DNA from: Arthrobacter sp. V1I9
GTDB taxonomy: Bacteria > Actinomycetota > Actinomycetes > Actinomycetales > Micrococcaceae
Length of the DNA stretch: 64,000 nucleotides
Direction: 5' to 3'
Assembly: GCF_030817075.1 (NCBI RefSeq)
Contig: NZ_JAUSYU010000001.1
Location: forward strand, 1,674,001 to 1,738,000
Shown here: positions 9,159 to 20,837 of the stretch, one piece after another
How the letters are laid out: the number at the start of each line of letters is the position of its first letter
Position numbering within the stretch: position 1 is the stretch's first letter
Made by a program: the position numbers and the translations under genes
The notes under the pieces: model-generated
Database searches by the model: none
What the model was told of the DNA's origin: nothing
The model's input: the letters and a program-made list of their open reading frames with translations, nothing else

Positions 9159-9597
9159 GTGCTCACTCCTGTGGCTAGGACGAGTCAGTGCGCCCTCCAC
9201 GATAGTGGGTAGAAGTTGGCGCTATGCCTGAATTTTAAGACTCCCATCCGGGCGAGACAACCGGCTGACCGAACCCGTTCATGATGCTCGCAAGCTGGGC
9301 ATCGTTCCTTCCCGCCAACCGGGTCCAGCACCCGTGGGCTTGGTCACCACAAGGGGTTTCGAAGCTCACTTCGGAGCCCCTTTTCAGTGCCACTCAGCCT
9401 GCCGGCACCAGGGCCGACACGCCGTCTTTTCCACGACACGCTGGGCGTTAAATGTGGCTAAGTACTCCACAGGGTGTGGATTCCGTCCGTAAAAACGGCG
9501 GGATTCCGGACATTTTGAAGGCCCCTCCCTGTGGATTAAAGGTGCATTAAATGACATACTTGTAATACATCATCTTGGGGTTCCAAAGAGGCGTCTG
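9159..9597. other. Intergenic region upstream of the nrd operon
   Basis: About 440 bases without a recognised gene. The left part holds a terminator-like hairpin (9351-9382). The right part is AT-richer and carries likely promoter elements for nrdH, such as TAATAC at 9563-9568. I found no convincing tRNA or small RNA gene. Confidence 0.5.
9351..9382. terminator. Terminator-like hairpin
   Basis: A 14-base-pair stem (AAGGGGTTTCGAAG pairing with CTTCGGAGCCCCTT, two G-U pairs) with loop CTCA, ending in TTTT. No gene is recognised immediately upstream on the plus strand, so what it terminates (perhaps a small RNA or a lost gene) is unclear. Confidence 0.65.
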
Positions 9598-9611
9598 CAC
9601 TAGATGTAGTA
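9598..9611. promoter_or_regulatory. Probable NrdR box upstream of nrdH
   Basis: CACTAGATGTAGTA matches the core CTA-N-AT-N-TAG of the NrdR operator, which represses ribonucleotide reductase operons. A weaker half-overlapping match (CTACATACAG, 9613-9622) follows. NrdR boxes usually occur as spaced pairs; a clear second box at the usual distance was not seen. Confidence 0.55.
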
Positions 9612-9671
9612 TCTACATACAGCTTGGGCGGGAACCCGGACGAGCAATTTTTCAGCAAAGGGGACAGGACC

Positions 9672-9917
9672 ATGACCGTAACGGTTTACACAAAGCCTGC
9701 TTGTGTTCAGTGCAACGCCACCTACCGGGCGCTCGACAAAAAGGGCATCACGTACCAGAGCGTTGACATCTCCCAGGACGCCGAGGCACTCGAGCGCCTG
9801 AAGGCACTGGGCTACATGCAGGCACCCGTTGTGGTCACGGACCAGGACCACTGGTCAGGCTTCCGCCCGGACAAGATCGAGGAACTGGCGCTCTCCGCTG
9901 TTTCCTCCGTGGCCTAG
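9672..9917 (+). CDS. nrdH: Glutaredoxin-like protein NrdH
   Basis: An 81-residue thioredoxin-fold redox protein that reduces class Ib ribonucleotide reductase. It starts [20 protein letters not shown], with the redox pair CVQC at residues 11-14, and ends with the WSGFRPDKI segment that distinguishes NrdH from ordinary glutaredoxins. The start at ATG 9672 is supported by AAAGGGGACAGG just upstream; an upstream in-frame start would add 16 residues unlike the family. First gene of nrdHI(E)(F). Confidence 0.95.
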   Translation: MTVTVYTKPACVQCNATYRALDKKGITYQSVDISQDAEALERLKALGYMQAPVVVTDQDHWSGFRPDKIEELALSAVSSVA

Positions 9918-9958
9918 GGGTCACTGCATTTCCTGCCGGCAATAATCAACCAGCTGAG

Positions 9959-10498
9959 GTGACTCCCACGGCAGCACCAGCAGCCCAGGAATTCCACACA
10001 GCACAGGAATCCCAGGCACCGCAGGAACTTCACGCGGCTCAGCGCGTGGACGGTTCCTCGCCGGCGCCAGCGGTTGTTACCAGCAGCCGGCTCATCTACT
10101 TTTCCTCGGCATCCGAGAACACCACCCGCTTTGTCTCCAAGCTCGGCCGCGAGGTGGCCCGGATTCCGCTGCTCGCCAAGGATGCACCCCTCCTCGCCAC
10201 CCGGCCGTTCGTGCTGGTGGTGCCCACGTACGGCGGCACCGGGGGAGAGGGTTCTGTCCCCAAGCAGGTCATCCGGTTCCTGAACATTCCACAGAACAGG
10301 CAGCTCCTGCGCGGAGTGATCGGTGCCGGCAACACCAACTTCGGGGACAACTACTGCATGGCGGGGGACATCATCGCCGCCAAGTGCGGAGTACCGCACC
10401 TCTACCGCTTCGAATTAATGGGCACGCCAGAAGACGTGACCCGCGTAAACAATGGATTGGACACGTTTTGGACACGACTGTCGCAGACACAGAAGTAA
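9959..10498 (+). CDS. nrdI: Ribonucleotide reductase flavodoxin NrdI, with N-terminal extension
   Basis: A flavodoxin-like protein that supplies the oxidant for assembling the dimanganese-tyrosyl cofactor of NrdF. FMN-binding loops are seen in [25 protein letters not shown] and [16 protein letters not shown]. The open frame from GTG 9959 gives 179 residues, about 40 more than usual; the extra N-terminus is Ala/Gln/Glu-rich low complexity ([10 protein letters not shown] type). The ribosome site is weak and no ATG lies closer to the core, so the true start is uncertain (GTG 10046 is an alternative). Confidence 0.9.
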   Translation: MTPTAAPAAQEFHTAQESQAPQELHAAQRVDGSSPAPAVVTSSRLIYFSSASENTTRFVSKLGREVARIPLLAKDAPLLATRPFVLVVPTYGGTGGEGSVPKQVIRFLNIPQNRQLLRGVIGAGNTNFGDNYCMAGDIIAAKCGVPHLYRFELMGTPEDVTRVNNGLDTFWTRLSQTQK

Positions 10499-10518
10499 CC
10501 AGGGCCCAGAAGCCTGAG

Positions 10519-12639
10519 ATGCCCGCCGCCTACAAGGGCCTGGGCTATCACGAGCTGAACGCCATGCTGAACCTGTACGGCCCCAGCGGCGAAATCCAGT
10601 TCGAGGCGGACCGCGAGGCCGCGCACCAGTACTTCCTGCAGCACGTGAACAACAACACCGTGTTCTTCCACGACCTGGAAGAGAAGCTCGAATACCTGGT
10701 CAAGAACGACTACTACGAGCGCGAGACGCTGGACCAGTACACGATGAACTTCATCCGTGACCTGTTCAACCGCGCCTACAAAAAGAAGTTCCGCTTCGAG
10801 ACCTTCCTGGGCGCCTTCAAGTTCTACACGTCCTACACGCTGAAGACGTTCGACGGCAAGCGCTTCCTGGAGCGCTACGAGGACCGCGTGTGCATGGTTG
10901 CCCTGCACCTGGCCCGCGGCAACGAGCAGCTTGCCCTGCAGATGGTGGACGAGATCATCGAGGGCCGCTTCCAGCCGGCCACCCCCACGTTCCTGAACGC
11001 CGGCAAGAAGCAGCGCGGCGAGCTGGTCTCCTGCTTTCTGCTCCGCATCGAAGACAACATGGAGTCGATAGGCCGTTCCATCAACTCGGCGCTGCAGCTG
11101 TCCAAGCGCGGCGGCGGCGTAGCGTTCGCGCTGACCAACATCCGCGAGGTGGGCGCGCCCATCAAGCAGATCGAGAACCAGTCCTCCGGCGTTATCCCCG
11201 TGATGAAGCTCCTCGAGGACAGCTTCTCCTACGCCAACCAGCTCGGTGCCCGCCAGGGCGCCGGTGCCGTGTACCTGCACGCACACCACCCGGACATCTA
11301 CCGCTTCCTGGACACCAAGCGCGAGAACGCCGACGAGAAGATCCGCATCAAGACCCTCTCGCTCGGCGTCGTCATCCCGGACATCACCTTCGAACTGGCC
11401 AAGCGTGACGAGGACATGTACCTGTTCTCCCCGTACGACGTCGAACGCGTCTACGGCATGCCATTCTCCGACGTCTCGGTCACCGAGAAGTACTACGAGA
11501 TGGTGGACGACTCCCGGATCAAGAAGACCAAGATCAAGGCCCGCGAGTTCTTCCAGACCCTCGCCGAGATCCAGTTCGAATCCGGCTACCCGTACATCAT
11601 GTTCGAGGACACCGTGAACCGGGAGAACCCGATTGACGGCAAGATCATCATGTCCAACCTGTGCTCGGAAATCCTCCAGGTTTCCCAGCCCACCACGTAC
11701 AACGATGACCTGTCCTATGCGGACACCGGCAAGGACATCTCCTGCAACCTGGGCTCGCTGAACATCGCCAAGGCCATGGACTCGCCGGACTTCGGCCTGA
11801 CCATCGAGACGGCCATCCGCTCGCTCTCGGCGGTGTCCGACATGTCCAACATCACCTCGGTGCCGTCCATCGCCAAGGGCAACGACCAGAGCCACGCCAT
11901 TGGGCTGGGCCAGATGAACCTGCACGGCTACCTGGCCCGCGAGCGGGTCCACTACGGTTCCGAAGAGGGCCTGGACTTCACCAACATCTACTTCTATTCG
12001 GTGGTGTACCACGCAGTCCGTGCCTCCAACCTGCTGGCCATCGAAACCGGCCAGACCTTCGGCGGCTTCGAGAAGTCCAAGTACGCCTCCGGTGAGTTCT
12101 TCAACAAGTACACGGAGCAGGAGTGGGTGCCGCAGACCGAGAAGGTGGCGGAGCTGTTCAAGAACGTGCACATTCCGACGCAGGCTGATTGGCTGGCGCT
12201 GAAGGCTTCCGTCATGGAGCACGGCATCTACAACCAGAACCTGCAGGCCGTCCCGCCGACCGGCTCGATCTCCTACATCAACAACTCCACCTCCTCGATC
12301 CACCCGGTGGCGTCCAAGATCGAGATCCGCAAGGAAGGCAAGCTGGGCCGCGTGTACTACCCGGCTCCGTACCTGACGAACGACAACCTGGAGTACTACC
12401 AGGACGCGTATGAGATCGGTTACGAGAAGGTCATTGACACCTACGCTGCCGCCACCCAGCACGTGGACCAAGGCCTGTCCCTGACGCTGTTCTTCAAGGA
12501 CACCGCCACCACGCGCGACATCAACAAGGCGCAGATTTATGCCTGGAAGAAGGGCATCAAGACCATCTACTACATCCGTCTCCGCCAGCTCGCGCTGGAA
12601 GGGACGGAGGTGGAGGGCTGTGTTTCTTGTGCCCTATGA
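10519..12639 (+). CDS. nrdE: Class Ib ribonucleoside-diphosphate reductase, alpha subunit
   Basis: Reduces ribonucleoside diphosphates to deoxyribonucleotides. Redox and active-site cysteines are in [16 protein letters not shown] and the C-terminal GCVSCAL tail; CNLGSLNIA and [20 protein letters not shown] are family landmarks. The sequence is close to mycobacterial NrdE along its whole length. I start at ATG 10519, which aligns with that family (about ten residues before YHELNAMLN); a TTG at 10468 overlapping nrdI would add 17 residues and is also possible. The 3' end appears intact even though a nuclease gene lies between it and nrdF. Confidence 0.96.
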   Translation: MPAAYKGLGYHELNAMLNLYGPSGEIQFEADREAAHQYFLQHVNNNTVFFHDLEEKLEYLVKNDYYERETLDQYTMNFIRDLFNRAYKKKFRFETFLGAFKFYTSYTLKTFDGKRFLERYEDRVCMVALHLARGNEQLALQMVDEIIEGRFQPATPTFLNAGKKQRGELVSCFLLRIEDNMESIGRSINSALQLSKRGGGVAFALTNIREVGAPIKQIENQSSGVIPVMKLLEDSFSYANQLGARQGAGAVYLHAHHPDIYRFLDTKRENADEKIRIKTLSLGVVIPDITFELAKRDEDMYLFSPYDVERVYGMPFSDVSVTEKYYEMVDDSRIKKTKIKAREFFQTLAEIQFESGYPYIMFEDTVNRENPIDGKIIMSNLCSEILQVSQPTTYNDDLSYADTGKDISCNLGSLNIAKAMDSPDFGLTIETAIRSLSAVSDMSNITSVPSIAKGNDQSHAIGLGQMNLHGYLARERVHYGSEEGLDFTNIYFYSVVYHAVRASNLLAIETGQTFGGFEKSKYASGEFFNKYTEQEWVPQTEKVAELFKNVHIPTQADWLALKASVMEHGIYNQNLQAVPPTGSISYINNSTSSIHPVASKIEIRKEGKLGRVYYPAPYLTNDNLEYYQDAYEIGYEKVIDTYAAATQHVDQGLSLTLFFKDTATTRDINKAQIYAWKKGIKTIYYIRLRQLALEGTEVEGCVSCAL

Positions 12640-12677
12640 CAACTCGAATCGGTTGATTACTATTCATTAGGGGATGA

Positions 12678-14443
<1,766 letters not shown>

Positions 14444-14531
14444 GTCAGGCCTTCACCATCGCCACCAGCTGCTAAAGCCCCGTCTGCAAGACTCAGCGAA
14501 GCGGCAAGCTGGAGCAAGTGCCGCTATTCCT

Positions 14532-14564
14532 GACGGCCCCCGCACATTGCGTGCGGGGGCCGTC
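14532..14564. terminator. Terminator after nrdF
   Basis: A 14-base-pair GC-rich stem (14532-14545 with 14551-14564) and a five-base loop, followed by TGGTTTTACTTGTT. It separates the plus-strand nrd operon from the convergent minus-strand defence operon. Confidence 0.85.
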
Positions 14565-14660
14565 GTGGTTTTACTTGTTAGCAGGTCGGAACGATCAACC
14601 AACGGCGAGCGAAAAACGAAAGCATAATACAGTGAGCGGGATAGGGCGCGGCATAGGCGT

Positions 14661-16367
14661 TCAAATCACGACTTTTTCGAGTCTGGCTACCAAGCTGTCA
14701 AGAATTGGACTGGCCTGGGGATTGAGTCCCTCCGTACCAACCCGCTCAATTTCTTCTACCAGACGAATCTTGACAGTGTCGACGGTGTAAGTGTCGTCGG
14801 GCTTTCCGATGGTCCTCAGGAAGGGTTTGACCTGGTTGCTCCACTTTTTTTCATCGTTCCAGGGTTCAAATGAAGCGACGTCGGCGGCGAACATCTGATT
14901 CATGACCCTGTGATGTATTTCCTTGGAATAAAAATCTTCAAGCTCTTTATTGAAGAAGCCGCCGGGAGACACCAGGAATATGTTCTCGACGGGCACCAAT
15001 GTGTCATCGCCTAGTTTTTTAAGCGTGTTTTTGCCGTCATTGTCGTTGTCGATCAGCGCAAACATAGTGGTCGGCTCTATGAGCAAGTGCTTGGCTGCAG
15101 CAGTCAATCCGCTGCCCCCACCGGAGGGTCGGATCTTGATGGAGCCATCAATCAGTGCTCCCTCAATGCGCGATGACTTCTCTGAGAGGATCTTCCGCAG
15201 AAACCTCTCATCCGTCTGTCCCTCCACTAGGATGCTTACTGTCGCGGATGACAAGTTGTCCCCGGGCCGCACCCCTAGGCAATCACGCAACTCCTCTAGC
15301 CTTTTCGTGGGGCGCGCCCGGTTGTCCTGGACAAGGATGTTACTTGCCACATGGGAGCGATTAAGAAGGAGAGGGCTATGAGTAGTGAGAATTACCTGTT
15401 GTTTGGACGCCACTTGGGCAAGTACTTTTCGGATCTCATGGATTGCGTCGGAATGTAGGTGCGCCTCGGGCTCCTCGACGGCCAAGATAACCTGTCGGTC
15501 CTTGTTAGTGTGTTCTGCTACGTCGTGCATTAGCGCTAGTGAAACTATGCTCTTTACGCCATCGCCTTTTTGCAGGAGTGACGTTCGAGCTCCGTCATCA
15601 ATAAGAATGTCGCGTACGGCGGCAAAATCGCTGACAGGTTCCCCCACAATCTCTATCGCTTCAAAGCCTGAAAGATAGCTGCCCAACCGGGTGGAGACGC
15701 TTGATTCAAGTGCTCTGAAATGCTCGCTGCGTTTGTCTTCAATCTTCCGCAAAAGATCTTGATATTCAAGATCTTCCTCAAGCGAATTCATGCGTTCCGA
15801 CGCGAGTTGGTTGATTACTTGCATTGCTTGATCTACCGTACGAACGGCTGGGACGTAGATGAACTTAATGCGTTTCTTAATAAAGTCTGCAATTTCAGGT
15901 GATTTTGCAGCATAGCTCTTACTTCCCTTGCCAGGCTTGGGTATAGACAAGGAAGGGGGTTTGTTAGGATAGAACTTGATCTCTACCGGCAGAGTGCCGT
16001 TGACGCGGGAACCGATGATTCGTTGAAAGTCCGTCACTTCCTTTGCATCAAGCCTAAACTCAAAACGTATAGACGTGTAGCTCCGCGTTGTGAGGTTCAG
16101 AGGATAATCGCGTTCCCAGTCGAAGTCATTTACAAGCTCCCTTCTCCGCGGATGGAAGAGCATCGGACTGCGCCGAGGGCTGGCCCTTGGTGGATTCACT
16201 CCAATGGCGAGTTGATCGATGACTTTCATCCCCAAGCTGATGCCATGCAGGAGATTTGATTTTCCCTGGTTGTTTGGCCCCACCAAGACCGTCATGTTTT
16301 CGATTTTGAACGCCGCGTCCCGGGAGATGCTTCGATATCTTGATATTTTGACGTGTGATAACTGCAA
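14661..16367 (-). CDS. OLD-family ATP-dependent nuclease (ABC-type ATPase plus TOPRIM)
   Basis: A 568-residue protein. The N-terminal ABC/SMC-like ATPase has Walker A VGPNNQGKS (29-37), a signature-like QKGDGVKSI (about 267), and Walker B VILAVEEPEAHLHSD with H-loop TTHSPLLLNR. The C-terminal TOPRIM nuclease domain has the acidic residue in SILVEGQTDERFL (E382) and D440/D442 in ALIDNDNDGK. OLD proteins are DNA nucleases found in antiphage islands. It is the last gene of a minus-strand operon, 44 bases after hsdR. Its base composition is visibly AT-richer than its neighbours, suggesting separate acquisition. No helicase partner of the Gabija type is next to it. Confidence 0.87.
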   Translation of the reverse strand: MQLSHVKISRYRSISRDAAFKIENMTVLVGPNNQGKSNLLHGISLGMKVIDQLAIGVNPPRASPRRSPMLFHPRRRELVNDFDWERDYPLNLTTRSYTSIRFEFRLDAKEVTDFQRIIGSRVNGTLPVEIKFYPNKPPSLSIPKPGKGSKSYAAKSPEIADFIKKRIKFIYVPAVRTVDQAMQVINQLASERMNSLEEDLEYQDLLRKIEDKRSEHFRALESSVSTRLGSYLSGFEAIEIVGEPVSDFAAVRDILIDDGARTSLLQKGDGVKSIVSLALMHDVAEHTNKDRQVILAVEEPEAHLHSDAIHEIRKVLAQVASKQQVILTTHSPLLLNRSHVASNILVQDNRARPTKRLEELRDCLGVRPGDNLSSATVSILVEGQTDERFLRKILSEKSSRIEGALIDGSIKIRPSGGGSGLTAAAKHLLIEPTTMFALIDNDNDGKNTLKKLGDDTLVPVENIFLVSPGGFFNKELEDFYSKEIHHRVMNQMFAADVASFEPWNDEKKWSNQVKPFLRTIGKPDDTYTVDTVKIRLVEEIERVGTEGLNPQASPILDSLVARLEKVVI

Positions 16368-16411
16368 ATCAATCTCCTAATGAAAAATCGAAGCTTTGTG
16401 GCGGCGCCGAT

Positions 16412-19400
16412 TCATATTCGCGCCTCGGCAAACCTTGGCGCCATGGATTCCATCTGCTCCATGACAAGCTTGATCGCCTCGGGCTGTTTGTCCGGCGGGT
16501 AGCCAAACCGCACTAGAAGTCGCTTGATCGAAGACCGGAGCTTTGCCCGAACGTCGTCGCGGACGGTCCAGTCAGTCCGCACATCCCGTCGCATCACCGA
16601 AACCAGCTCGCGGGCGATGTCAGCCAGGACGCCTTCACCCTGGACCTCCACCGCTGATTCGTTCTGAGCCACGGCGTCGTAGAAGGCCAGCTCGTCCGAG
16701 TTGAGCGGGGGAGTGAACTGCGCACCGCGGTTGCCTTCGACGGCAATTTCCCTTGCGAGCTCCACCAGCTCGGCAATAACCTCGGCGGACGTGAGCTGCT
16801 GGTTGGTGTACTTCTTCATCAACTCGGTGATCCGTTCCGAGAACGCTCGCTGCCGGATCACGTTGTTCCGTGTGGAAGATGCAGATTCATCGGCAATAAG
16901 CTTCCGCAATGCCTCGATGGCCAGCTGCGGGTTCCGTGCCTTCTGCGTCTTCGCAATGAACTCCGGCGTCAAGTCATCCAGCGACGGCTTGGGCATGCCG
17001 GCAGCATCGTAAATGTCCAGCACTTCGCCAGAGGATGTGGCGGAAGCAATGAGGTGTCCCAGTAGCCGCTGGATTTCCTCTGGCACTGGTTCGCCGCTCG
17101 CCTGCCGGTCGGCGGCGTCGTACTTCGCCATCCAAACCCGGATTTCCTCGTAGACCTGGATTTCGGGACGCAGCTCGGCCAGGGTCTCCGAGCCGGAGCA
17201 CAGCGCCCACGCGCGGGACAGCTGACCAGAAAACTTGCGGTACTTCGAGGCCAAAGGCTCCTCACCGTCGCCCGGCTGATTACCGGGTGTGGCAGGGTTC
17301 CTCAGGTAACTGACAGCTCCGGTCACGGCGTTCAGGAAGGCCTTCGGCCCTCCCTTCATCAGGGCGGATTTCCAGTCATGACCTGCCAGCAAAGAGCGCA
17401 AGGTCTTCACCAGCGAAACCGTCAGTCCGACAGCCTCCTCGATGTTCTTGCCCACCGGCTTATTCGCCTGGTCAGACTGGGTGTACTCGGTCAACGCCTT
17501 GGACAGGTTCTCGGCCAGGGGCGCGTACGCCACCAGCAGCCCGTCCTCCTTTCCTCGGAACGTGCGGTTGACCCGGGCAAGCGTCTGCATCAGCAGCGCT
17601 CCCTTGAGCGGCCGGTCCAGATACAGCGTGTGCAGCGGGGGAGAGTCGTAGCCGGTGAGCATCATGTCCTTGACAATCACCAACTCCAGCTCGTCATCGA
17701 CATCCTTGAGCCGCTCCTTCACCTGGGCATTTAGCGAATCGCGACGCACATGATTAGACACCGGCGGTACATCAGTAGCATCGCCGGAGTAGACCACCTT
17801 GATCTTGCCCTTGGACAGGTCGTCCGAATGCCACTCGGGCCGCAGTGCCACAATGGCCGAGTACAGGTTCGCGCAAATCTCCCTCGTACCGCCCACGATC
17901 ATCCCCTTGCCCGGGGCCTCAATGAACTTGAGCATCCGTTCGCCCCGGTTCTCCCAGTGCGCCACTAGGTCCTCCGCCAGCGCAGCGATCCGTTGCGGTG
18001 CACCGTACACAGCATTGACGACGGCGACACTCGCCTCAATGCGCGCGCGTTCGGTATCGTCGAGCCCCAGCGTTAGTTCATCCGCTGACTTGTCGAGATC
18101 CTCCTCGGTGACGCCTTCGGAGAGTCCCACCTTGATCAGCCGCGGCTCGAAGTAGACGGGCACGGTTGCGCCATCCTCAACTGCCCGGGACAGGTCGTAG
18201 ATGTCGATGTAATCGCCGAAGACTTCTTGCGTGTTCCGGTCATCAAAAGAGATCGGCGTTCCTGTGAAGGCGATCAGCGTGGCGTGGGGGAGCGCATCGC
18301 GGAGGTGCCGGGCATAGCCGTCCAGGTCGTCGTAGTGCGATCGGTGCGCCTCATCCACCACTACGATGACGTTGCGCCTGTCGGACAGCAGCGGGTGGTC
18401 GGCACCGGCTTCCTTCTCGGACTTGCTGCGGCCAAACTTCTGCAGCGTGGTGAAGTAGATGCCGCCCGTTGTCCGGTTGCTCAACTCGTCGCGCAGCGCA
18501 GAGCGCTTCTTGATCTGCTTGGGTGACTCCGCGAGAAGCAGACTGCGGCCGAAGCTTTCGAACAGCTGGCCGTCCAGTTCGTTCCGGTCGGTGATGACCA
18601 CGACGGTGGGGTTCTTCAGCTTCGGCTGGCGGGCCACCATGTTGGCGTACAGTTCCATCTCCATGGACTTCCCCGAACCCTGGGTGTGCCAGACAACACC
18701 GGCCTTGCCATTGCTTTCGACCGCCTGGATGGTGCTCGCCACCGCCTTGGTCACGGCGTAGTACTGGTGCGGCTTGGCGATACGTTTGGCGAGACCGCCC
18801 GACCCCTGATCGAAGGCCGTGAAGTTCCGGACGAGCTGCAGGAAGCGTTCTTGGTTGTAGAGGCCGTCCAGGGCGGTGTCAAGGGCGGTGACCGCGTCGC
18901 CATCGACCATATAACCCTGGGGGACGGGGGCGCCGTCGTCGTCAACGTTCCAGGGTGAGAAGTGATTGAAGGGGGTGAACGGCGTTCCGTACTTGGCCTG
19001 AATTCCGTCGGTGGCGAGGGTGAACACGCAAAAGCGGAACGCCATGGGGAACTCACGGAGGTAGGTCTGGAGCTGTGCGTGGGCGCCGGGGAGGTCGGCG
19101 TGCGCGCTGCCTGCCTTCTTGAGTTCGATGATGCTGACGGGCATGCCGTTGCAGTAGAGCACCACGTCGAAGCGCCGTTTGTAGTCACCCTGGATGAGCG
19201 TGACCTGGTTGACGGCGAGCCAGTCGTTCTGGTCGGGTGACTGGCTGAGAAGCCGGATGGTCGGGTTGGCTTCGTTTCCGTCCGAGTCGATGTAGGTCAG
19301 CCGGTAGCCGTCGACGAGGCAGTTGTGGATGCGGTGGTTCTCGGCCATCGCATCGTTCGACTTGGGCGATGAGATTTCCGCCAGAGCCTGCTGCAGATAC

Positions 19401-19600
19401 TGGGCGGGCACCGCCGGGTTGAGGCGCTGGAGGGCGGCAAGCAGGCGTGGCCGGATCAGAAGTTCCGACCAGGACTCGCGTTCCCCGGTGCCGGGCGCAA
19501 CGGCCTGGCCGTCCAGCGGCTTCCAGTCCAGCTCGCCGAGCCGCTCCTTTGCTGCGCCCTCCCAGTCGGCTTCGGAAAAGGCTACTGTCGGTGCTGTCAC
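16412..19600 (-). CDS. hsdR: Type I restriction endonuclease, subunit R
   Basis: The 1062-residue motor and nuclease subunit. The N-terminal nuclease core shows FDVVLYCNGMPVSIIELKKA (D145, E159, K161). The superfamily 2 translocase has Walker A HTQGSGKS (305-312), ITDRNELDGQLF, DEAH at 416-419, FTGTPI and the motif VI region QTLARVNRTF. The C-terminal region binds the methylase core. It starts at GTG 19600 behind GGGGGAATCATC. It needs HsdM and HsdS, encoded just upstream in the same operon, to cleave unmodified DNA. Confidence 0.95.
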   Translation of the reverse strand: MTAPTVAFSEADWEGAAKERLGELDWKPLDGQAVAPGTGERESWSELLIRPRLLAALQRLNPAVPAQYLQQALAEISSPKSNDAMAENHRIHNCLVDGYRLTYIDSDGNEANPTIRLLSQSPDQNDWLAVNQVTLIQGDYKRRFDVVLYCNGMPVSIIELKKAGSAHADLPGAHAQLQTYLREFPMAFRFCVFTLATDGIQAKYGTPFTPFNHFSPWNVDDDGAPVPQGYMVDGDAVTALDTALDGLYNQERFLQLVRNFTAFDQGSGGLAKRIAKPHQYYAVTKAVASTIQAVESNGKAGVVWHTQGSGKSMEMELYANMVARQPKLKNPTVVVITDRNELDGQLFESFGRSLLLAESPKQIKKRSALRDELSNRTTGGIYFTTLQKFGRSKSEKEAGADHPLLSDRRNVIVVVDEAHRSHYDDLDGYARHLRDALPHATLIAFTGTPISFDDRNTQEVFGDYIDIYDLSRAVEDGATVPVYFEPRLIKVGLSEGVTEEDLDKSADELTLGLDDTERARIEASVAVVNAVYGAPQRIAALAEDLVAHWENRGERMLKFIEAPGKGMIVGGTREICANLYSAIVALRPEWHSDDLSKGKIKVVYSGDATDVPPVSNHVRRDSLNAQVKERLKDVDDELELVIVKDMMLTGYDSPPLHTLYLDRPLKGALLMQTLARVNRTFRGKEDGLLVAYAPLAENLSKALTEYTQSDQANKPVGKNIEEAVGLTVSLVKTLRSLLAGHDWKSALMKGGPKAFLNAVTGAVSYLRNPATPGNQPGDGEEPLASKYRKFSGQLSRAWALCSGSETLAELRPEIQVYEEIRVWMAKYDAADRQASGEPVPEEIQRLLGHLIASATSSGEVLDIYDAAGMPKPSLDDLTPEFIAKTQKARNPQLAIEALRKLIADESASSTRNNVIRQRAFSERITELMKKYTNQQLTSAEVIAELVELAREIAVEGNRGAQFTPPLNSDELAFYDAVAQNESAVEVQGEGVLADIARELVSVMRRDVRTDWTVRDDVRAKLRSSIKRLLVRFGYPPDKQPEAIKLVMEQMESMAPRFAEARI

Positions 19601-19685
19601 GATGATTCCCCCAAAATCGACTTGTTGTTCTGCTTACTCCGGCTTCGTGCGGCTGCCCGCTGCCCATTACACCTGCCGTGCGCAT

Positions 19686-20837
19686 TTATACGCCGGCGTT
19701 CTCCAAGACTTTCTCAGCGTTTTTGACGCGGACGTTGCCGGACATCAGCTGAGGGAGGAGCACATCGCGGGTTTCGACGAGTTTGAGGTTTTCGACCTCG
19801 GCCGCCAGACTTTTCTCCCACAATGCCGTCATCAATTCGTCATGTCGGCGAATGGTTTCTTCGGCCGGAACGGCCACTGGTTCGTCCAGATGCTTCCGCT
19901 GAATGTGGCCCATCGTGGTTGCCTTGTCGGCAGCTATTGCTTTGAATTGGTCCAATTTGTGTCGAAGTAGTTCGTACACCAGCCAGTATGGGTAGCCAGC
20001 ATTGGGGATCACTTTGAAGATGTGCTGATTGACGATGGCCTCTGGCCGGAACCATCTGTGGAGCGTCAATGAACCGGACCAGGCAAACAAGAGGTCACCC
20101 GGGCGGGCAACATGCTGTGCTTCGACGTCAATGTCGTTGTAGACCGTCGAAGCGCCGATTCCGGAGTTCAGTTCAGCGATGCGAATGACCACTCGACCGT
20201 GCCCGCTCGCCCCCTTGGTGAAGGCTTTTCCGTTCACGAATTGAGCAGTGCCTGAAAGCGGAATCATCCGGCTGTCGATGCTTCCCATGGATCGAAAAAC
20301 TGTGTGCGACAGGTCATCGATCTTCGATATGACTTGGGTGTTGGCGGCGATCTTGTCGTCGAGGGCACCTAGGACCGAGGCGATGGCCCGTTGGTCATCG
20401 ATACCCCAAAGGGGAACGCGGCAATCAGTGAAGAAACCGGACGGAACGCGCTGTCGGCCGGACGTGCCTTCCATACGGCCAATTGCCATCTCCCGTATGT
20501 CTGGATGTCGCATCAGGTAATACACGAACAACGAATCAGACACCCCTTCCCGTCCACGGAGCACCACAAACTCCGTAGAACCAGACGCAACTTCGCCATC
20601 GCGGGCAAGCAAAGCTCTCGCTATCTTTCCATTTTCGAGACACGGCGTAATCCGCGCGAAAAGAGTGTCGCCGGACATGAATCTTGCACCGCCGCCGAAA
20701 GCTCTTGTCTCCGAGGGGGTGGCATCTCTTTTGCTTGGGCTCACATCATCCATGCTCACGAACCACGCAGTTTGGCCTTTTGTGAGTTGCACCTGGGGAT
20801 TTATCTCTGCGAACTTTGCGAGGCTGATCAGTTCCAT
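19686..20837 (-). CDS. hsdS: Type I restriction-modification specificity subunit S
   Basis: A 383-residue DNA-recognition subunit with two target-recognition domains. Each ends in a helical spacer: DQRAIASVLGALDDKIAANT (about 165-185) after the first, and a similar element with LVETRDVLLPQLMSGNVRV near the C-terminus. TRD signatures include SGDTLFARITPCLENGKIA and RPGDLLFAWSGSL. The start shares one base with the hsdM stop, and 85 bases separate it from hsdR. The recognition sequence cannot be predicted from this. Confidence 0.93.
   Translation of the reverse strand: MELISLAKFAEINPQVQLTKGQTAWFVSMDDVSPSKRDATPSETRAFGGGARFMSGDTLFARITPCLENGKIARALLARDGEVASGSTEFVVLRGREGVSDSLFVYYLMRHPDIREMAIGRMEGTSGRQRVPSGFFTDCRVPLWGIDDQRAIASVLGALDDKIAANTQVISKIDDLSHTVFRSMGSIDSRMIPLSGTAQFVNGKAFTKGASGHGRVVIRIAELNSGIGASTVYNDIDVEAQHVARPGDLLFAWSGSLTLHRWFRPEAIVNQHIFKVIPNAGYPYWLVYELLRHKLDQFKAIAADKATTMGHIQRKHLDEPVAVPAEETIRRHDELMTALWEKSLAAEVENLKLVETRDVLLPQLMSGNVRVKNAEKVLENAGV

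Noticed and set aside
9240..9350. Possible tRNA or tmRNA-like segment ahead of the hairpin at 9351
   Set aside because: No cloverleaf, T-loop or CCA end could be built; left as intergenic.
10402..12471. A 689-codon open frame antisense to nrdE
   Set aside because: It mirrors the third-position GC bias of nrdE, contains no recognisable domain, and lies wholly opposite a well-known gene.
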